Positions 41,749 to 50,793 are shown, numbered from the stretch's first letter. The stretch is DNA of 64,000 bases from Paenibacillus sp. JDR-2 (GCF_000023585.1 NC_012914.1:2805001-2869000), one strand, 5' to 3'. Numbers and translations are program-made. The notes: generated by a model from the sequence alone, not told the origin.

Positions 41749-44700
41749 ATGATGGAAACGACAGTACGAAGCATGACAGAGGCACTGTCCCAGGCCGCTG
41801 CAGAAATGCAGTCGGCTGGCGACAGTCTACACGCAAAGCAAGTACTGGAGTTGAACAGTAAGCTGGCCGAAGGCCGGCTTACTGTTGCATTTTGCGGACA
41901 TTTTTCTGCAGGCAAATCAACTCTGGTCAACCGATTATGCGGAGCACAACTGCTTCCGTCCAGCCCGATTCCTACAAGCGCAAACGTTGTAGCCATTCGC
42001 GGCGGAGAGACGGCAAAGGCAAGTGTCGTTAGCGTGAAGAACGGAGAACACGTCAGCGTGGATATTCCGCTCGAGCAGCTTGACGCGTATTGCAAAGACG
42101 GCGAGAACATTGAGTCCGTTTCGATTTATTATCCTACCGACCGCCTTGGCGATCATACGGTTCTTCTTGATACTCCCGGTATTGATTCCACGGATGACGC
42201 TCACAGAATGTCGACCGAATCCGCCCTTCATTTGGCGGATGTCGTCTTTTATGTAATGGATTATAACCATGTCCAATCCGAGATTAACTTTGCGTTTGCG
42301 AAGCAATTGAAGGACTGGGGCAAGCCCTTATATTTTATCGTAAATCAGATTGATAAGCACCGTGACCGTGAATTGTCGTTCGAGCAGTACCGGAAGAGCG
42401 TGGAAGAAGCGTTTCAAGCTTGGCATCTGGAGCCGGCGGGAATCGTTTATTTGTCGTTGCGGCAGCCGGATCATCCGCATCAGGAATGGGAGCAGCTTGA
42501 GCTTTTGCTGTCCCAGCTGGCAGAGGAAAGAGTACCTCTAGCGGCTTACAGCGTGGATGCGTCGCTGCATCATTTGGTGGCTGAGCACAAGAAATGGTGG
42601 GACCTGCGGGATGAGCCGGAGCGTGAACGCCTTATTGCGGAAGCTGGCGGCGAAGAAGCGGCAGCCAAGGTGAAGGCGGAGATGGCTCAGCTTGAAGCCG
42701 AGAAGAACAGGCTTGCCGAAGAGCCGGAGCGCCTGCGCGTTGAGCTCCGCCGCAGCGTTCAGTCGCTTCTTGATAATGCGATCATTACACCGGCGCCATT
42801 GCGGGACAAAGCGCATGTCTTCCTGGAAAGCCGGAAGCCCGGCTTCAAGACGGGCTTGTTGTTTGCCGGGGCGAAAACGGCTGCCGAGCAGGAACGCAGA
42901 CTGGAAACGTTCCGGACGGAATTTGCTTCCCAGGTGAATGCGGCCATCGATTGGCATGTGAAGGATCTGCTTCGCCGTGCGGCGGAGAAGGCGGGCTATC
43001 CGGCTGACCGGATGGAGCAGGAGATTATCTCCGGCTTGTCCTGGCAGCCTGAGGCGAACTGGCTTATCGAGAAAGTAAATACCGGAGCAACCTTCGGTAA
43101 TGAATATACGATGGTCTACAGCCGCGAGCTTGCCGCGGAAGTGAAGCTCGTCTACCGCAAGCACGCGTTCGATATTATCGACGTGCTTGCGCAGCATGTT
43201 GCCGCCGCGAGCACAGCCGCGGCGGATGAGGTTGCCGCGCAGCTAGCGGCGCTTGGCGAGCAAGCTGGCGCGCTCGCGCAGCTAGCGGCGCTGGCGCAGC
43301 GCGCAGCGGCGCATGCGGCGCAGCTCGCCGCAGCGCTGCCGCCGCGTGCGCCGCGCCCGGCGCTGCCGGCGCCTCGCGCCGCGCACGCGGCAACGCCAGC
43401 GGCAAGCGCCGCGGCTTCGCCAAGCGGCAGCGCCGGCGCGCCAGCGAAGCCGCGCATGGCCGCGCGCGCCGCGGCGCCGCAGGCAGGCGCCGCGCTGGCC
43501 GGCGGCGCAGCGCTCGCGCAGCAGCATAGCGCTGCATCGCGCCTCGAGAGCGCTGCGGCGCTGCTCGCGCCTTACGCGCCGCTGACCGCAAGCGCGGACG
43601 CTATGCGCGATAAAGCCAACCGGCTGCGGGACAGCCGGTTCACCATCGCGCTGTTCGGAGCCTTCAGCGCGGGCAAATCCTCGCTCGCGAACGCGCTGCT
43701 TGGCGAGCCCGTACTGCCGGTGTCGCCGAACCCGACGACCGCAGCGATCAACCGTCTCGTGCCGCCAACGGCTGAGCACGAGCATGGCACTGCCCTTGTC
43801 GTCATGAAGTCCCGTGACGCCATTATCGAAGATCTGCGTTACTCGCTGGCACTGCTTGGCGAGGACGCTTCGGAATCCGCCTTGCCGAACGCATCGGCAA
43901 TTATGCTTGCCATTGATATGCTGACGCCGGATGTGATCCATGCCGGAGGACGTCCGCATTACAGCTTCCTTCGCGCAGCCCGCAAAGGCTGGGAAGCGCA
44001 TGAAGCGCTGCTTGGCACCGAAATTTCGGTCTCGCAGGACGAATACGAGAAGTTTGTAGCCGAGGAGTCCCGTTCCTGCTTCGTCAGCGAAATCGAGCTT
44101 CATTACGATTGCCCGCTGACACGCCAAGGGATCGTGCTTGTTGATACGCCGGGAGCCGACTCCGTGAATGCCCGGCATACGGGAGTAGCCTTTAATTACA
44201 TCAAGAACGCGGACGCCGTGCTGTTCGTCACTTACTATAACCATGCCTTCTCGCAAGCGGACCGTCAGTTCCTGATGCAGCTTGGACGCGTGAAGGATCA
44301 ATTCGAGCTTGATAAAATGTTCTTCCTGGTCAACGCAGCCGATCTGGCAGCCGATGAGGAAGAGCTTGAAGGCGTGCTTAGCCACGTCGAGACCAACCTG
44401 CTTCAGCATGGTATCCGGAATCCGCGCTTGTTCCCGGTATCCAGTCTGCAAGGATTGGATGCGAAGATGGACGGCAATATGGATCTGCTGTCTCAGTCGG
44501 GTATCGGCGCCTTTGAACAGTCGTTCCTTGGCTTTGTGCAGAATGACCTAGGCAAGCTGGCTATCAATGCTGCAGAGCAGGAGATTGCAAGAGCCGCTTC
44601 CACAGTGGCAGGCTGGCTGAAGAGCGCTGCAGGCGATGCCGCATCCCGCCAAGCGGAAAGCGACCGCCTGGGCAAGCTGCAGCTTGAAGCGAATGCCTCG

Positions 44701-45417
44701 ATCCGGACCTTCCAGGAAAACGATCCTCCGGCGCAAATGCTTCAAGAGCTGAACGAGCTGCTCTATTACGTGGTGCAGCGGATTCAGCTCCGCTTCGGAG
44801 AATTTTACAACTATGCGTTTAACCCTTCAACGCTGCAGGATGACGGCCGCGATCTGCGCAAAATGATCTGGACCGCATGGCTGGAGCTTCAGCGTCAGGT
44901 ACAGACCGAGCTGTCCCAGGAACTCCAGGCGACAACGCTTAGGATGGACCGCAAGGTGAACAGCCTGCTCAAGAAGCTGTACGCGAATCTGACGGAGCAG
45001 CTGGAATTACTGATTGCCGGTTACAGCAGCGCAGCTTATACGGCTAAGGATCTTCCTACTCCCGACGCTGTAACAGAATGGAAAATGTCCGGCGTGGATG
45101 CCAAATGGCTGTGGAGCCGGTTCAAATCTCCCCGTCAATTCTTCGAAGGAGACGGGAAAGGGCAGCTTCGCAAAGAGCTGGAGGAGGCCTTGTCTCCAGC
45201 ATTGCATATGTGGATGAATGAGCATATTGACAGCTGGTCCGGCCTGTATACCGGCCTGTGGAGACAATGTGCGGAGGAGACTAGCTCTGCTCTTGCAGAC
45301 GATTTATCCCGTTATGTGCAAGGCATGCAGACTTCCTTGTCCGACGAAGCGGATACCGAGCAGCTTGGCAGACTGCATCAGCAGATTGCGGAGCTTCAAT
45401 CCTCGGCGAAGGCTTAA
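41749..45417 (+). CDS. Tandem bacterial dynamin-like protein (DynA type)
   Basis: 1222 residues with two dynamin modules fused head to tail, as in B. subtilis DynA, which supports membrane fusion and protection against envelope damage. Module 1: G1 GHFSAGKST (50-58), G3 DTPGIDS near 140, G4 NQIDK. Module 2: G1 GAFSAGKSS near 637, G3 DTPGADS near 799. Each G domain is followed by long helical stalk segments. Residues about 484-610 are an Ala/Pro-rich low-complexity stretch of very high GC. ATG 41749 or 41752; the ribosome-binding site is weak, suggesting coupling to the preceding small gene. Terminator downstream. Confidence 0.9.
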   Translation: MMETTVRSMTEALSQAAAEMQSAGDSLHAKQVLELNSKLAEGRLTVAFCGHFSAGKSTLVNRLCGAQLLPSSPIPTSANVVAIRGGETAKASVVSVKNGEHVSVDIPLEQLDAYCKDGENIESVSIYYPTDRLGDHTVLLDTPGIDSTDDAHRMSTESALHLADVVFYVMDYNHVQSEINFAFAKQLKDWGKPLYFIVNQIDKHRDRELSFEQYRKSVEEAFQAWHLEPAGIVYLSLRQPDHPHQEWEQLELLLSQLAEERVPLAAYSVDASLHHLVAEHKKWWDLRDEPERERLIAEAGGEEAAAKVKAEMAQLEAEKNRLAEEPERLRVELRRSVQSLLDNAIITPAPLRDKAHVFLESRKPGFKTGLLFAGAKTAAEQERRLETFRTEFASQVNAAIDWHVKDLLRRAAEKAGYPADRMEQEIISGLSWQPEANWLIEKVNTGATFGNEYTMVYSRELAAEVKLVYRKHAFDIIDVLAQHVAAASTAAADEVAAQLAALGEQAGALAQLAALAQRAAAHAAQLAAALPPRAPRPALPAPRAAHAATPAASAAASPSGSAGAPAKPRMAARAAAPQAGAALAGGAALAQQHSAASRLESAAALLAPYAPLTASADAMRDKANRLRDSRFTIALFGAFSAGKSSLANALLGEPVLPVSPNPTTAAINRLVPPTAEHEHGTALVVMKSRDAIIEDLRYSLALLGEDASESALPNASAIMLAIDMLTPDVIHAGGRPHYSFLRAARKGWEAHEALLGTEISVSQDEYEKFVAEESRSCFVSEIELHYDCPLTRQGIVLVDTPGADSVNARHTGVAFNYIKNADAVLFVTYYNHAFSQADRQFLMQLGRVKDQFELDKMFFLVNAADLAADEEELEGVLSHVETNLLQHGIRNPRLFPVSSLQGLDAKMDGNMDLLSQSGIGAFEQSFLGFVQNDLGKLAINAAEQEIARAASTVAGWLKSAAGDAASRQAESDRLGKLQLEANASIRTFQENDPPAQMLQELNELLYYVVQRIQLRFGEFYNYAFNPSTLQDDGRDLRKMIWTAWLELQRQVQTELSQELQATTLRMDRKVNSLLKKLYANLTEQLELLIAGYSSAAYTAKDLPTPDAVTEWKMSGVDAKWLWSRFKSPRQFFEGDGKGQLRKELEEALSPALHMWMNEHIDSWSGLYTGLWRQCAEETSSALADDLSRYVQGMQTSLSDEADTEQLGRLHQQIAELQSSAKA

Positions 45418-45443
45418 CGATTATTGCATTTATAGTGGTTATG

Positions 45444-45480
45444 CCCGCAATGGCTTAGTGAGCCGTTGCGGGCTTTTTTT
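45444..45480 (+). terminator. Intrinsic terminator after the dynamin gene
   Basis: GCCCGCAA-GGCT pairs with AGCC-TTGCGGGC, followed by seven T residues. Confidence 0.9.
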
Positions 45481-45503
45481 GCAACTAAGGGAGGTGCAGC
45501 GCT

Positions 45504-45632
45504 ATGAATCTTACGGACTATGTCTTTGGAATGCAATCCTCCGGATGCAGGATACGGTTCCGCTTGTTGCTGGGCAGTAGAGAAAAACGGTTCATAAAGT
45601 CGGTTTTTTGCAAGAAATACACTGTTTTTTAG
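45504..45632 (+). CDS. Possible 42-residue small protein
   Basis: An ORF with an excellent Shine-Dalgarno (AAGGGAGGTG, seven bases before the ATG) immediately after the dynamin terminator. The product is basic with two cysteines and no membrane helix. No family is recognised. The rest of 45.4-45.8 kb is intergenic and contains a second G-rich sequence (AAGGAGGG near 45700) with no ORF I would call, and the cre-like site of the next gene. Confidence 0.35.
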   Translation: MNLTDYVFGMQSSGCRIRFRLLLGSREKRFIKSVFCKKYTVF

Positions 45633-45727
45633 ATGGGAAATGTTCGTCCTGCAACTATAATGAAGGGGTGAATTTCCAGTATTTATCTGTTATAGGAAGA
45701 AAGGAGGGTAATCCTGGAAACTGCTTT

Positions 45728-45741
45728 TGTAAGCGCATCCA
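45728..45741 (+). promoter_or_regulatory. cre-like site upstream of the rhamnogalacturonan lyase
   Basis: TGTAAGCGCATCCA matches the core of the CcpA catabolite-responsive element (TGWAANCGNTNWCA) with two mismatches in the right half. It lies 30 bp before the start codon, a sensible place for carbon catabolite repression of a pectin-degrading enzyme. Confidence 0.45.
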
Positions 45742-45771
45742 AATCTATTTTTCTTCGGGAGGAACTAGTAA

Positions 45772-48339
45772 ATGGCAAAGCGTGCAACTAGCGGGAAAAC
45801 AATTCGTACAATGATGGCTGGCGTTCTCGCCTTATCCCTTACGATGACGGGTTCTGCATGGGCAGCTCCTGCGGAGCAAGGTACTGTTAGCCAGCAAGGG
45901 GGCAAAGGACGCGTGCAATTAGAATATTTGGACCGGGGACTTGCGGCAGCTACAACTTCAGAAGGTGCGTTCATCAGCTGGAGGCTTTTATCCAATGAAG
46001 TAACGGGCAGCACGGAAAAAGGATTAATTGGACCCGCGTTTAACGTCTACCGGGACGGGGTTAAGATCGCTACCGTTACGGACAGCACCAATTATTTGGA
46101 TCGGTCGGGAACATCATCTTCCCATTATTACGTGTCTGCGGTAACCGATGGGAAAGAAACCGATCAAAGCGCTGCCGTTCAGCCATGGGCGCAGACTTAT
46201 TACGACCTGAAGCTGAACAAGCCTGCGGATGGGGTTACGCCAAAAGGCGAGGCTTACACGTATTCCGCTAACGATATGAGCGTGGGAGACGTAGACGGCG
46301 ACGGACGGTATGAGTTTTTCGTCAAATGGGAGCCTTCCAATTCCAAGGATGTCTCGCAGCGGGGTTATACGGGCAAAACCTATATCGATTGCTACACGTT
46401 CGAAGGCAAGCTGCTGTACCGGGTTGACCTTGGCGTTAACATTCGTTCCGGAGCGCATTACACGCAGTTTCTGGTATACGATTTTGACGGGGACGGCAAG
46501 TCGGAGATGATGTTCAAGACTGCTCCGGGAACTAAAGTGATGAAATACGGAGCAGACGGCAAGGTTGAATCCGAAAAATATATTACCATGCCAAAAGCGG
46601 ATCTCGATGCCGGTTACAGCAATGAGGACGATTACCGTCTCAGCGCGCAAGGCTATTACGATCATGTGGTGAACATGTTTATGGGCTGGAGCGACCGGGA
46701 AGAAGTGAAGAACGGCAGCTGGCCGAAAACGCTGGAAGAGGCTTTCGGCATTGCGCCGAAATACAGCTATCCGCTGTCGCTTGCGGATGCGCGAAGCCTG
46801 ACGGATTATTTCATGGATGTCTACGCGCCAAGCCGGAGCGTAAACAACAAGCTGCGCGAATTCGAGGGCTTTATTGTGGACGGGCCGGAATACTTGACCG
46901 TATTCGAGGGGGAGACCGGCAAAGAGTTGGAGACCATTCCGTTCAAGACGCCTCGGGAGGATGACGGACTGTTATGGGGCGATTATGCGATGAGCCGAAT
47001 CGAGCCGGCTAACCGGGTAGACCGTTTCCTTGCCGGGGTTGCTTATCTGGACGGTCAAAATCCGTATGCCGTTTTTGCGAGAGGTTATTATACAAGATCA
47101 ACTCTCGTCTCTTACGGTTGGGACGGCCATCATCTGAAAGAGAACTGGTACGTGGACAGCGGCTGGACACCGATGACGAATCCGTTCAATGACGGACCGC
47201 ATGGCCGCGACGGTACGGATCCGGAGTTTGGTACGCTTACTACCCAAGGCGCGCACTCGTTAAGCGCGGCTGACGTAGACGGCGACGGCAAGCAGGAGAT
47301 TGTTTACGGCTCCGCAACGATTGACCATGACGGCAGTCTGCTCTACAGCTCGATGGATGTGATGCCTCCTCAAAGCGCAACGCCCGGCGCGGTAGCAAGA
47401 CTAGGCCACGGCGATGCTTTGCATGTGACGGACATCGATCCGAACCGCCCGGGTCTTGAAATCTTTATGGTACATGAAGGCGGAGCTTATGCCCCTTACG
47501 GCTATTCTCTGCGTGATGCAAAGACTGGGGAAGTGTTGTACGGCGGATATACCGGCAAGGATACGGGACGCGGTATGGTTGGAGATGTGGATCCAACGAA
47601 GCCTGGACTGGAAACTTGGGCAGTTGGTCTTTGGAGCGCGGATGGACAGAAGCTCGGGAATACAGCCCCTGGAACGAATATGAGCATCAAATGGGCAGGG
47701 GATATGACGACGCAAATCGTTAATGGCGCTATCGACGTAACGCCAACCATTGATGACTGGAAGCGGGGGAACCTGCTGACGGCAACCGGAACCTTGACCA
47801 ACAACTATACGAAGGGGAATCCTTCGCTGGTGGCGGATATTTTTGGCGACTGGCGAGAGGAATTGCTTGTACGTACAACGGACAGCAGTGCCATCCGGAT
47901 TTATATGAGTACCGAGCTGACGAACCGGAAGCTGTATACTTTAATGCATGATCCGCAGTACAGAGCCGAGGTTGCCCGTCAAAATACGGCGTATAACCAG
48001 CCATCGTATACAAGCTTCTATTTTGCATCGGACACAAACTTTAACAACGTACCGGTTCCGATTGCATCGCTTCCGGGTCTATTAAGCAACCTGCAGAATA
48101 AGCTGGATGGTTATATCGCGGACGGCAGCGTAAAAGGGGCAATTGTCAGTCAGCTGACCAATTCCCTGGAGCAAGCACAGCATCAATACGAGAAGGGATC
48201 CAAGGACAAAGCCGCTGATTTTGTAAGCAAATTCTTGTCTCAGCTGGAGAAGCGTTCCGGTAAGGATCAAGTATCGGATGCGGCTGTTAAAAATCTGACC
48301 TCTCAAGCCAAGCTGCTGCTCTCGCAATGGTCTAAATAA
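45772..48339 (+). CDS. Secreted rhamnogalacturonan lyase, PL11, with C-terminal FIMAH domain
   Basis: 855 residues. Signal peptide 1-32 (SAWA-AP), a short beta-sandwich start, then the PL11 eight-bladed propeller, resembling B. subtilis YesW, an endo-lyase on the rhamnogalacturonan I backbone of pectin. Calcium-binding loops DVDGDG, DFDGDG and DVDGDG recur at blade edges. Residues about 750-850 (LLSNLQNKLDGYIADGSVKG...) are a helical FIMAH-type domain found at the ends of secreted carbohydrate enzymes. GGGAGGAA precedes the ATG. No transporter or second pectinase is adjacent; the IS element follows directly. Confidence 0.9.
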   Translation: MAKRATSGKTIRTMMAGVLALSLTMTGSAWAAPAEQGTVSQQGGKGRVQLEYLDRGLAAATTSEGAFISWRLLSNEVTGSTEKGLIGPAFNVYRDGVKIATVTDSTNYLDRSGTSSSHYYVSAVTDGKETDQSAAVQPWAQTYYDLKLNKPADGVTPKGEAYTYSANDMSVGDVDGDGRYEFFVKWEPSNSKDVSQRGYTGKTYIDCYTFEGKLLYRVDLGVNIRSGAHYTQFLVYDFDGDGKSEMMFKTAPGTKVMKYGADGKVESEKYITMPKADLDAGYSNEDDYRLSAQGYYDHVVNMFMGWSDREEVKNGSWPKTLEEAFGIAPKYSYPLSLADARSLTDYFMDVYAPSRSVNNKLREFEGFIVDGPEYLTVFEGETGKELETIPFKTPREDDGLLWGDYAMSRIEPANRVDRFLAGVAYLDGQNPYAVFARGYYTRSTLVSYGWDGHHLKENWYVDSGWTPMTNPFNDGPHGRDGTDPEFGTLTTQGAHSLSAADVDGDGKQEIVYGSATIDHDGSLLYSSMDVMPPQSATPGAVARLGHGDALHVTDIDPNRPGLEIFMVHEGGAYAPYGYSLRDAKTGEVLYGGYTGKDTGRGMVGDVDPTKPGLETWAVGLWSADGQKLGNTAPGTNMSIKWAGDMTTQIVNGAIDVTPTIDDWKRGNLLTATGTLTNNYTKGNPSLVADIFGDWREELLVRTTDSSAIRIYMSTELTNRKLYTLMHDPQYRAEVARQNTAYNQPSYTSFYFASDTNFNNVPVPIASLPGLLSNLQNKLDGYIADGSVKGAIVSQLTNSLEQAQHQYEKGSKDKAADFVSKFLSQLEKRSGKDQVSDAAVKNLTSQAKLLLSQWSK

Positions 48340-48351
48340 GCGTAAATAGAA

Positions 48352-48402
48352 AGGGGGTGTCCCATAAGTCATGAAAATGACGATGGGACACCCCTGTTTT
48401 TT
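48352..48402 (+). terminator. Hairpin at the left IS end, also a terminator for the lyase gene
   Basis: GGGGTGTCCCAT (48354-48365) pairs with ATGGGACACCCC (48383-48394), with an inner GTCAT/ATGAC stem, followed by TGTTTTTTG. The left arm coincides with the left terminal repeat of the IS. Confidence 0.8.
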
Positions 48403-48451
48403 GTTTTAGGTAAACCAGCTGCCTGCGCATTAAATGTTCTTCCAATCGCCA

Positions 48452-48503
48452 TTGCTCAGGGATTCCCTTTAATAAACGAGGTAAGGTAGGAATCCCTGAG
48501 CAA
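48452..48503. repeat. Perfect 15-bp inverted repeat in the IS 5' region
   Basis: TTGCTCAGGGATTCC (48452-48466) and GGAATCCCTGAGCAA (48489-48503) with a 22-base spacer. It is not followed by a T run, so it is not an ordinary terminator. Confidence 0.85.
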
Positions 48504-48645
48504 AAGCGACCGCTGACGCTTCTCCAGAATCATTTAATGCTCCGTCTGCCTTTAACCTGTTCATGAAATGCTCAAACAAAAAGAAGCCAACCCTTGTTAA
48601 AATGGAGGTACCACCCAACCATTCTAAGTAAAGAGAGGCTTCTTT

Positions 48646-50196
48646 ATGTACAAAGAATATAACATGGATCAACTGTCCTTGCCAATGGACTTGCAAGAAG
48701 ATATCCCCGAAAATCATCTCGTACGCGTCATCAACGATGCGGTCAATCGCTTAGATATGAAGCTCTTCACCAAAGCTTATCCCGGAGGTGGCCGGGACAG
48801 CTATCATCCAAAGATGCTCATGAAAGTCGTTATCTATGCGTACACACAGCGCATCTACTCCTCTCGCCAAATTGCCAAAGCCGTACGTGAGAATATCATG
48901 TTCATGTGGCTGGCTGCTAGGCAACGTCCAGATTTCCGTACCATTAACCGTTTCCGTTCTGAGCGCATGAAAGACGTGCTCGAGACCGTCTTCACGGCAG
49001 TTCTTCAGTTTCTCAAGGAAGAAAACTACATAAAGTTGGAGCATTACTTTTTAGACGGAACAAAAATCGAAGCCAATGCCAATCGTTACACGTTTGTCTG
49101 GGGCAAGGCTGTCGTCAAACAGAAGATGAAGTTGCAAGAAAAGGTGCAGACCTTGTTCGCTGCTATTGAAGAAGCAGAGAAACAGGAAGATCAGGTGCTG
49201 AATAACTTGGACCTTCCAGAGCTCGGAGAAGCTTCAGCCATTACGAGCGAAAAGCTGGAGCAGGCTGTTCAGCAATTAGAAAACAAGCTTCAAGAAAAGC
49301 CGAAGGACAAACCGCTAAAGAAAGCTGTTCGCCTTGTCCGGAGGGATCTTCTGCCTCGCCTGCAAAAATATGAAGGGCAGCAAGAAACGCTCGGAAGCCG
49401 AAACAGCTTTAGTAAAACGGACACCGACGCCACATTCATGCGCATGAAGGAAGACCACATGCGCAATGGACAATTAAAACCTGGATATAACGTGCAGATC
49501 GGAACAGAAGATCAATTCATTCTTAGCTACAGCATTCATCAACGTCCCACAGATACACGTTGCCTGAAGCCGCATCTAGACAAAGTAAAAGCCTCATTAG
49601 GGCAATTGCCGGGAACCATCATCGCAGATGCAGGTTATGGCAGCGAAGAAAACTATGCTTATCTGGAGTCCGAAGAACAACGAGCACTTGTGAAATACAA
49701 TACTTATCACAAAGAAAACACGAGGGCATGGAAACAAGATATTAGTAAGTTCGAGAACTGGCTCTATGACGAGAGCGAAGATATCTGGACCTGTGCGGCT
49801 GGTCAGAAACTGCTATTCCGTTATGAAAGCAAAAGCACGACAGAGAGCGAATATGAAATCGTTACGCGTAACTACCGCAGTATCTCTTGCGAGGGCTGTC
49901 CGCTAAAGGAAAGATGTACAAAGGCCCAAGGGGATCGAGAAATAAAGGTCAGCATGGAATATCTTCGACTCAAACAACAAGCAAGGAAACAATTAAAGAG
50001 CGAGGAAGGACATGCCCTGTCGGTTCGACGAATGCACGAACCCGAGAGTGTATTTGGCCAAATAAAAAATAATCGGGGATTCCGCAGATTCCTACTTCGA
50101 GGCTTGCCGAAAGTTAGCCTGGAGGTCGGGTGGCTTTCGCTTGCCCACAATTTGCTGAAGAAAGCAGCAAGAACAAAAATAGTGCTGCAAGGGTAA
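48646..50196 (+). CDS. IS1182-family transposase
   Basis: 516 residues, intact. An N-terminal HTH-like region (YHPKMLMKVVIYAYTQRIYSSRQI) precedes the DDE catalytic domain: first Asp in FLDGTKIEANANRY, second Asp in IIADAGYGSEENY, Glu in EPESVFGQIKNNRGFRRF. An insertion of about 80 residues with coiled-coil character lies between the first and second Asp, and a Cys-rich segment (CAAGQ...CEGCPLKERC) is typical of the family. AAAGAGAGG precedes the ATG. Length and motifs suggest an active or recently active element. Confidence 0.94.
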   Translation: MYKEYNMDQLSLPMDLQEDIPENHLVRVINDAVNRLDMKLFTKAYPGGGRDSYHPKMLMKVVIYAYTQRIYSSRQIAKAVRENIMFMWLAARQRPDFRTINRFRSERMKDVLETVFTAVLQFLKEENYIKLEHYFLDGTKIEANANRYTFVWGKAVVKQKMKLQEKVQTLFAAIEEAEKQEDQVLNNLDLPELGEASAITSEKLEQAVQQLENKLQEKPKDKPLKKAVRLVRRDLLPRLQKYEGQQETLGSRNSFSKTDTDATFMRMKEDHMRNGQLKPGYNVQIGTEDQFILSYSIHQRPTDTRCLKPHLDKVKASLGQLPGTIIADAGYGSEENYAYLESEEQRALVKYNTYHKENTRAWKQDISKFENWLYDESEDIWTCAAGQKLLFRYESKSTTESEYEIVTRNYRSISCEGCPLKERCTKAQGDREIKVSMEYLRLKQQARKQLKSEEGHALSVRRMHEPESVFGQIKNNRGFRRFLLRGLPKVSLEVGWLSLAHNLLKKAARTKIVLQG

Positions 50197-50216
50197 CCCT
50201 ATGCAGCACTATTTTC
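50176..50216 (+). terminator. Terminator after the transposase
   Basis: AAAATAGTGCTGCA (50176-50189) pairs with TGCAGCACTATTTT, with an inner AGGGT/ACCCT stem. Its A and T flanks make it work in both directions. Confidence 0.88.
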
Positions 50217-50286
50217 ATAAGAATCACTCTTTATTTACTAATGCGAGCCATCTTTAAAGTGAGCAATCACCTTTTGAGACTGCCTC

Positions 50287-50793
50287 TTAATCATATCCGC
50301 CTTCTGCAGCAGGCAAGGCTTTATAAGTATCTTTTCCCTCCACAATCTTCTGGATATAACTCCTCAGCTCGAGCAAATCCTGTGCATCCTTCGTTACGTC
50401 GCAATACTCATTGGTCCATGACAAGGTCTTCGTTTCGCCGTTCACGGTAATTTTCCAACTGTCGGTGCTGCTTGGTGTCTGAGAACAGTTACCCTTTTGC
50501 GGAAACCGTTTCTCGCTTAGGATGGCGATGTCTTTCATTTTGCCATAAATGGATTGAAGCTCATCCTTGCTAAAAGTCAAAGCTGCCGAGGCCGTCCCTT
50601 TCGTGACGAGATCCTTTGTGACGGTGCCGTTGTACGTGTCGATTTCGTTTTTATTGACTTCCCCGTATCCAAAGCTGACAGAGAATCGGAAGTCCTCCGG
50701 CATATTCTCGGGCATTTGAAGCTTTTGAGTCTCCTTGCTGCATCCCGCGAGAAATGCAAAGGCAATGCTTAAGATGACAAGAATTCGGATCAT
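50287..50793 (-). CDS. Putative lipoprotein, 3' end at the IS boundary
   Basis: 168 residues with a type II signal peptide and lipobox FLAGC (Cys18). The mature part has beta-strand-like segments and a Cys pair (KGNCSQTPSS; NEYCDVTKD). Family not recognised. GGGGGGAGAAA precedes the ATG. The TAA stop (50289-50287) spans the right end of the insertion sequence, so its last bases come from the IS; the native gene may have been longer. Confidence 0.75.
   Translation of the reverse strand: MIRILVILSIAFAFLAGCSKETQKLQMPENMPEDFRFSVSFGYGEVNKNEIDTYNGTVTKDLVTKGTASAALTFSKDELQSIYGKMKDIAILSEKRFPQKGNCSQTPSSTDSWKITVNGETKTLSWTNEYCDVTKDAQDLLELRSYIQKIVEGKDTYKALPAAEGGYD

Larger units (their letters stand above)
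48351..50288 (+). mobile_element. Complete IS1182-family insertion sequence
   Basis: About 1.94 kb bounded by imperfect inverted repeats, 48351-48368 and 50271-50288 (13 of 18 positions match; outer sequence AAG-GG--GTC-CA-AAG). One full-length transposase gene lies inside, with a terminator on each side. I found no convincing target-site duplication (flanks TAGA and AATC), so the ends could be off by a few bases or a deletion may have followed insertion. The 306-bp stretch before the transposase contains two hairpins and no gene. Confidence 0.75.

Noticed and set aside
43282..44451. Long open frames on both other strands and frames around 43.2-44.4 kb
   Set aside because: They are produced by the very high GC of the dynamin linker; the dynamin frame continues through with G-domain motifs on both sides.
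45608..45814. 68-codon plus-strand open frame overlapping the lyase start
   Set aside because: No ribosome-binding site, out of frame with the lyase, and it runs through that gene's Shine-Dalgarno and cre-like site.
48600..48625. T-box-like GGTACC element before the transposase
   Set aside because: Only GGTACC is shared; the rest of the T-box core and Stem I are missing. It is a short local palindrome.
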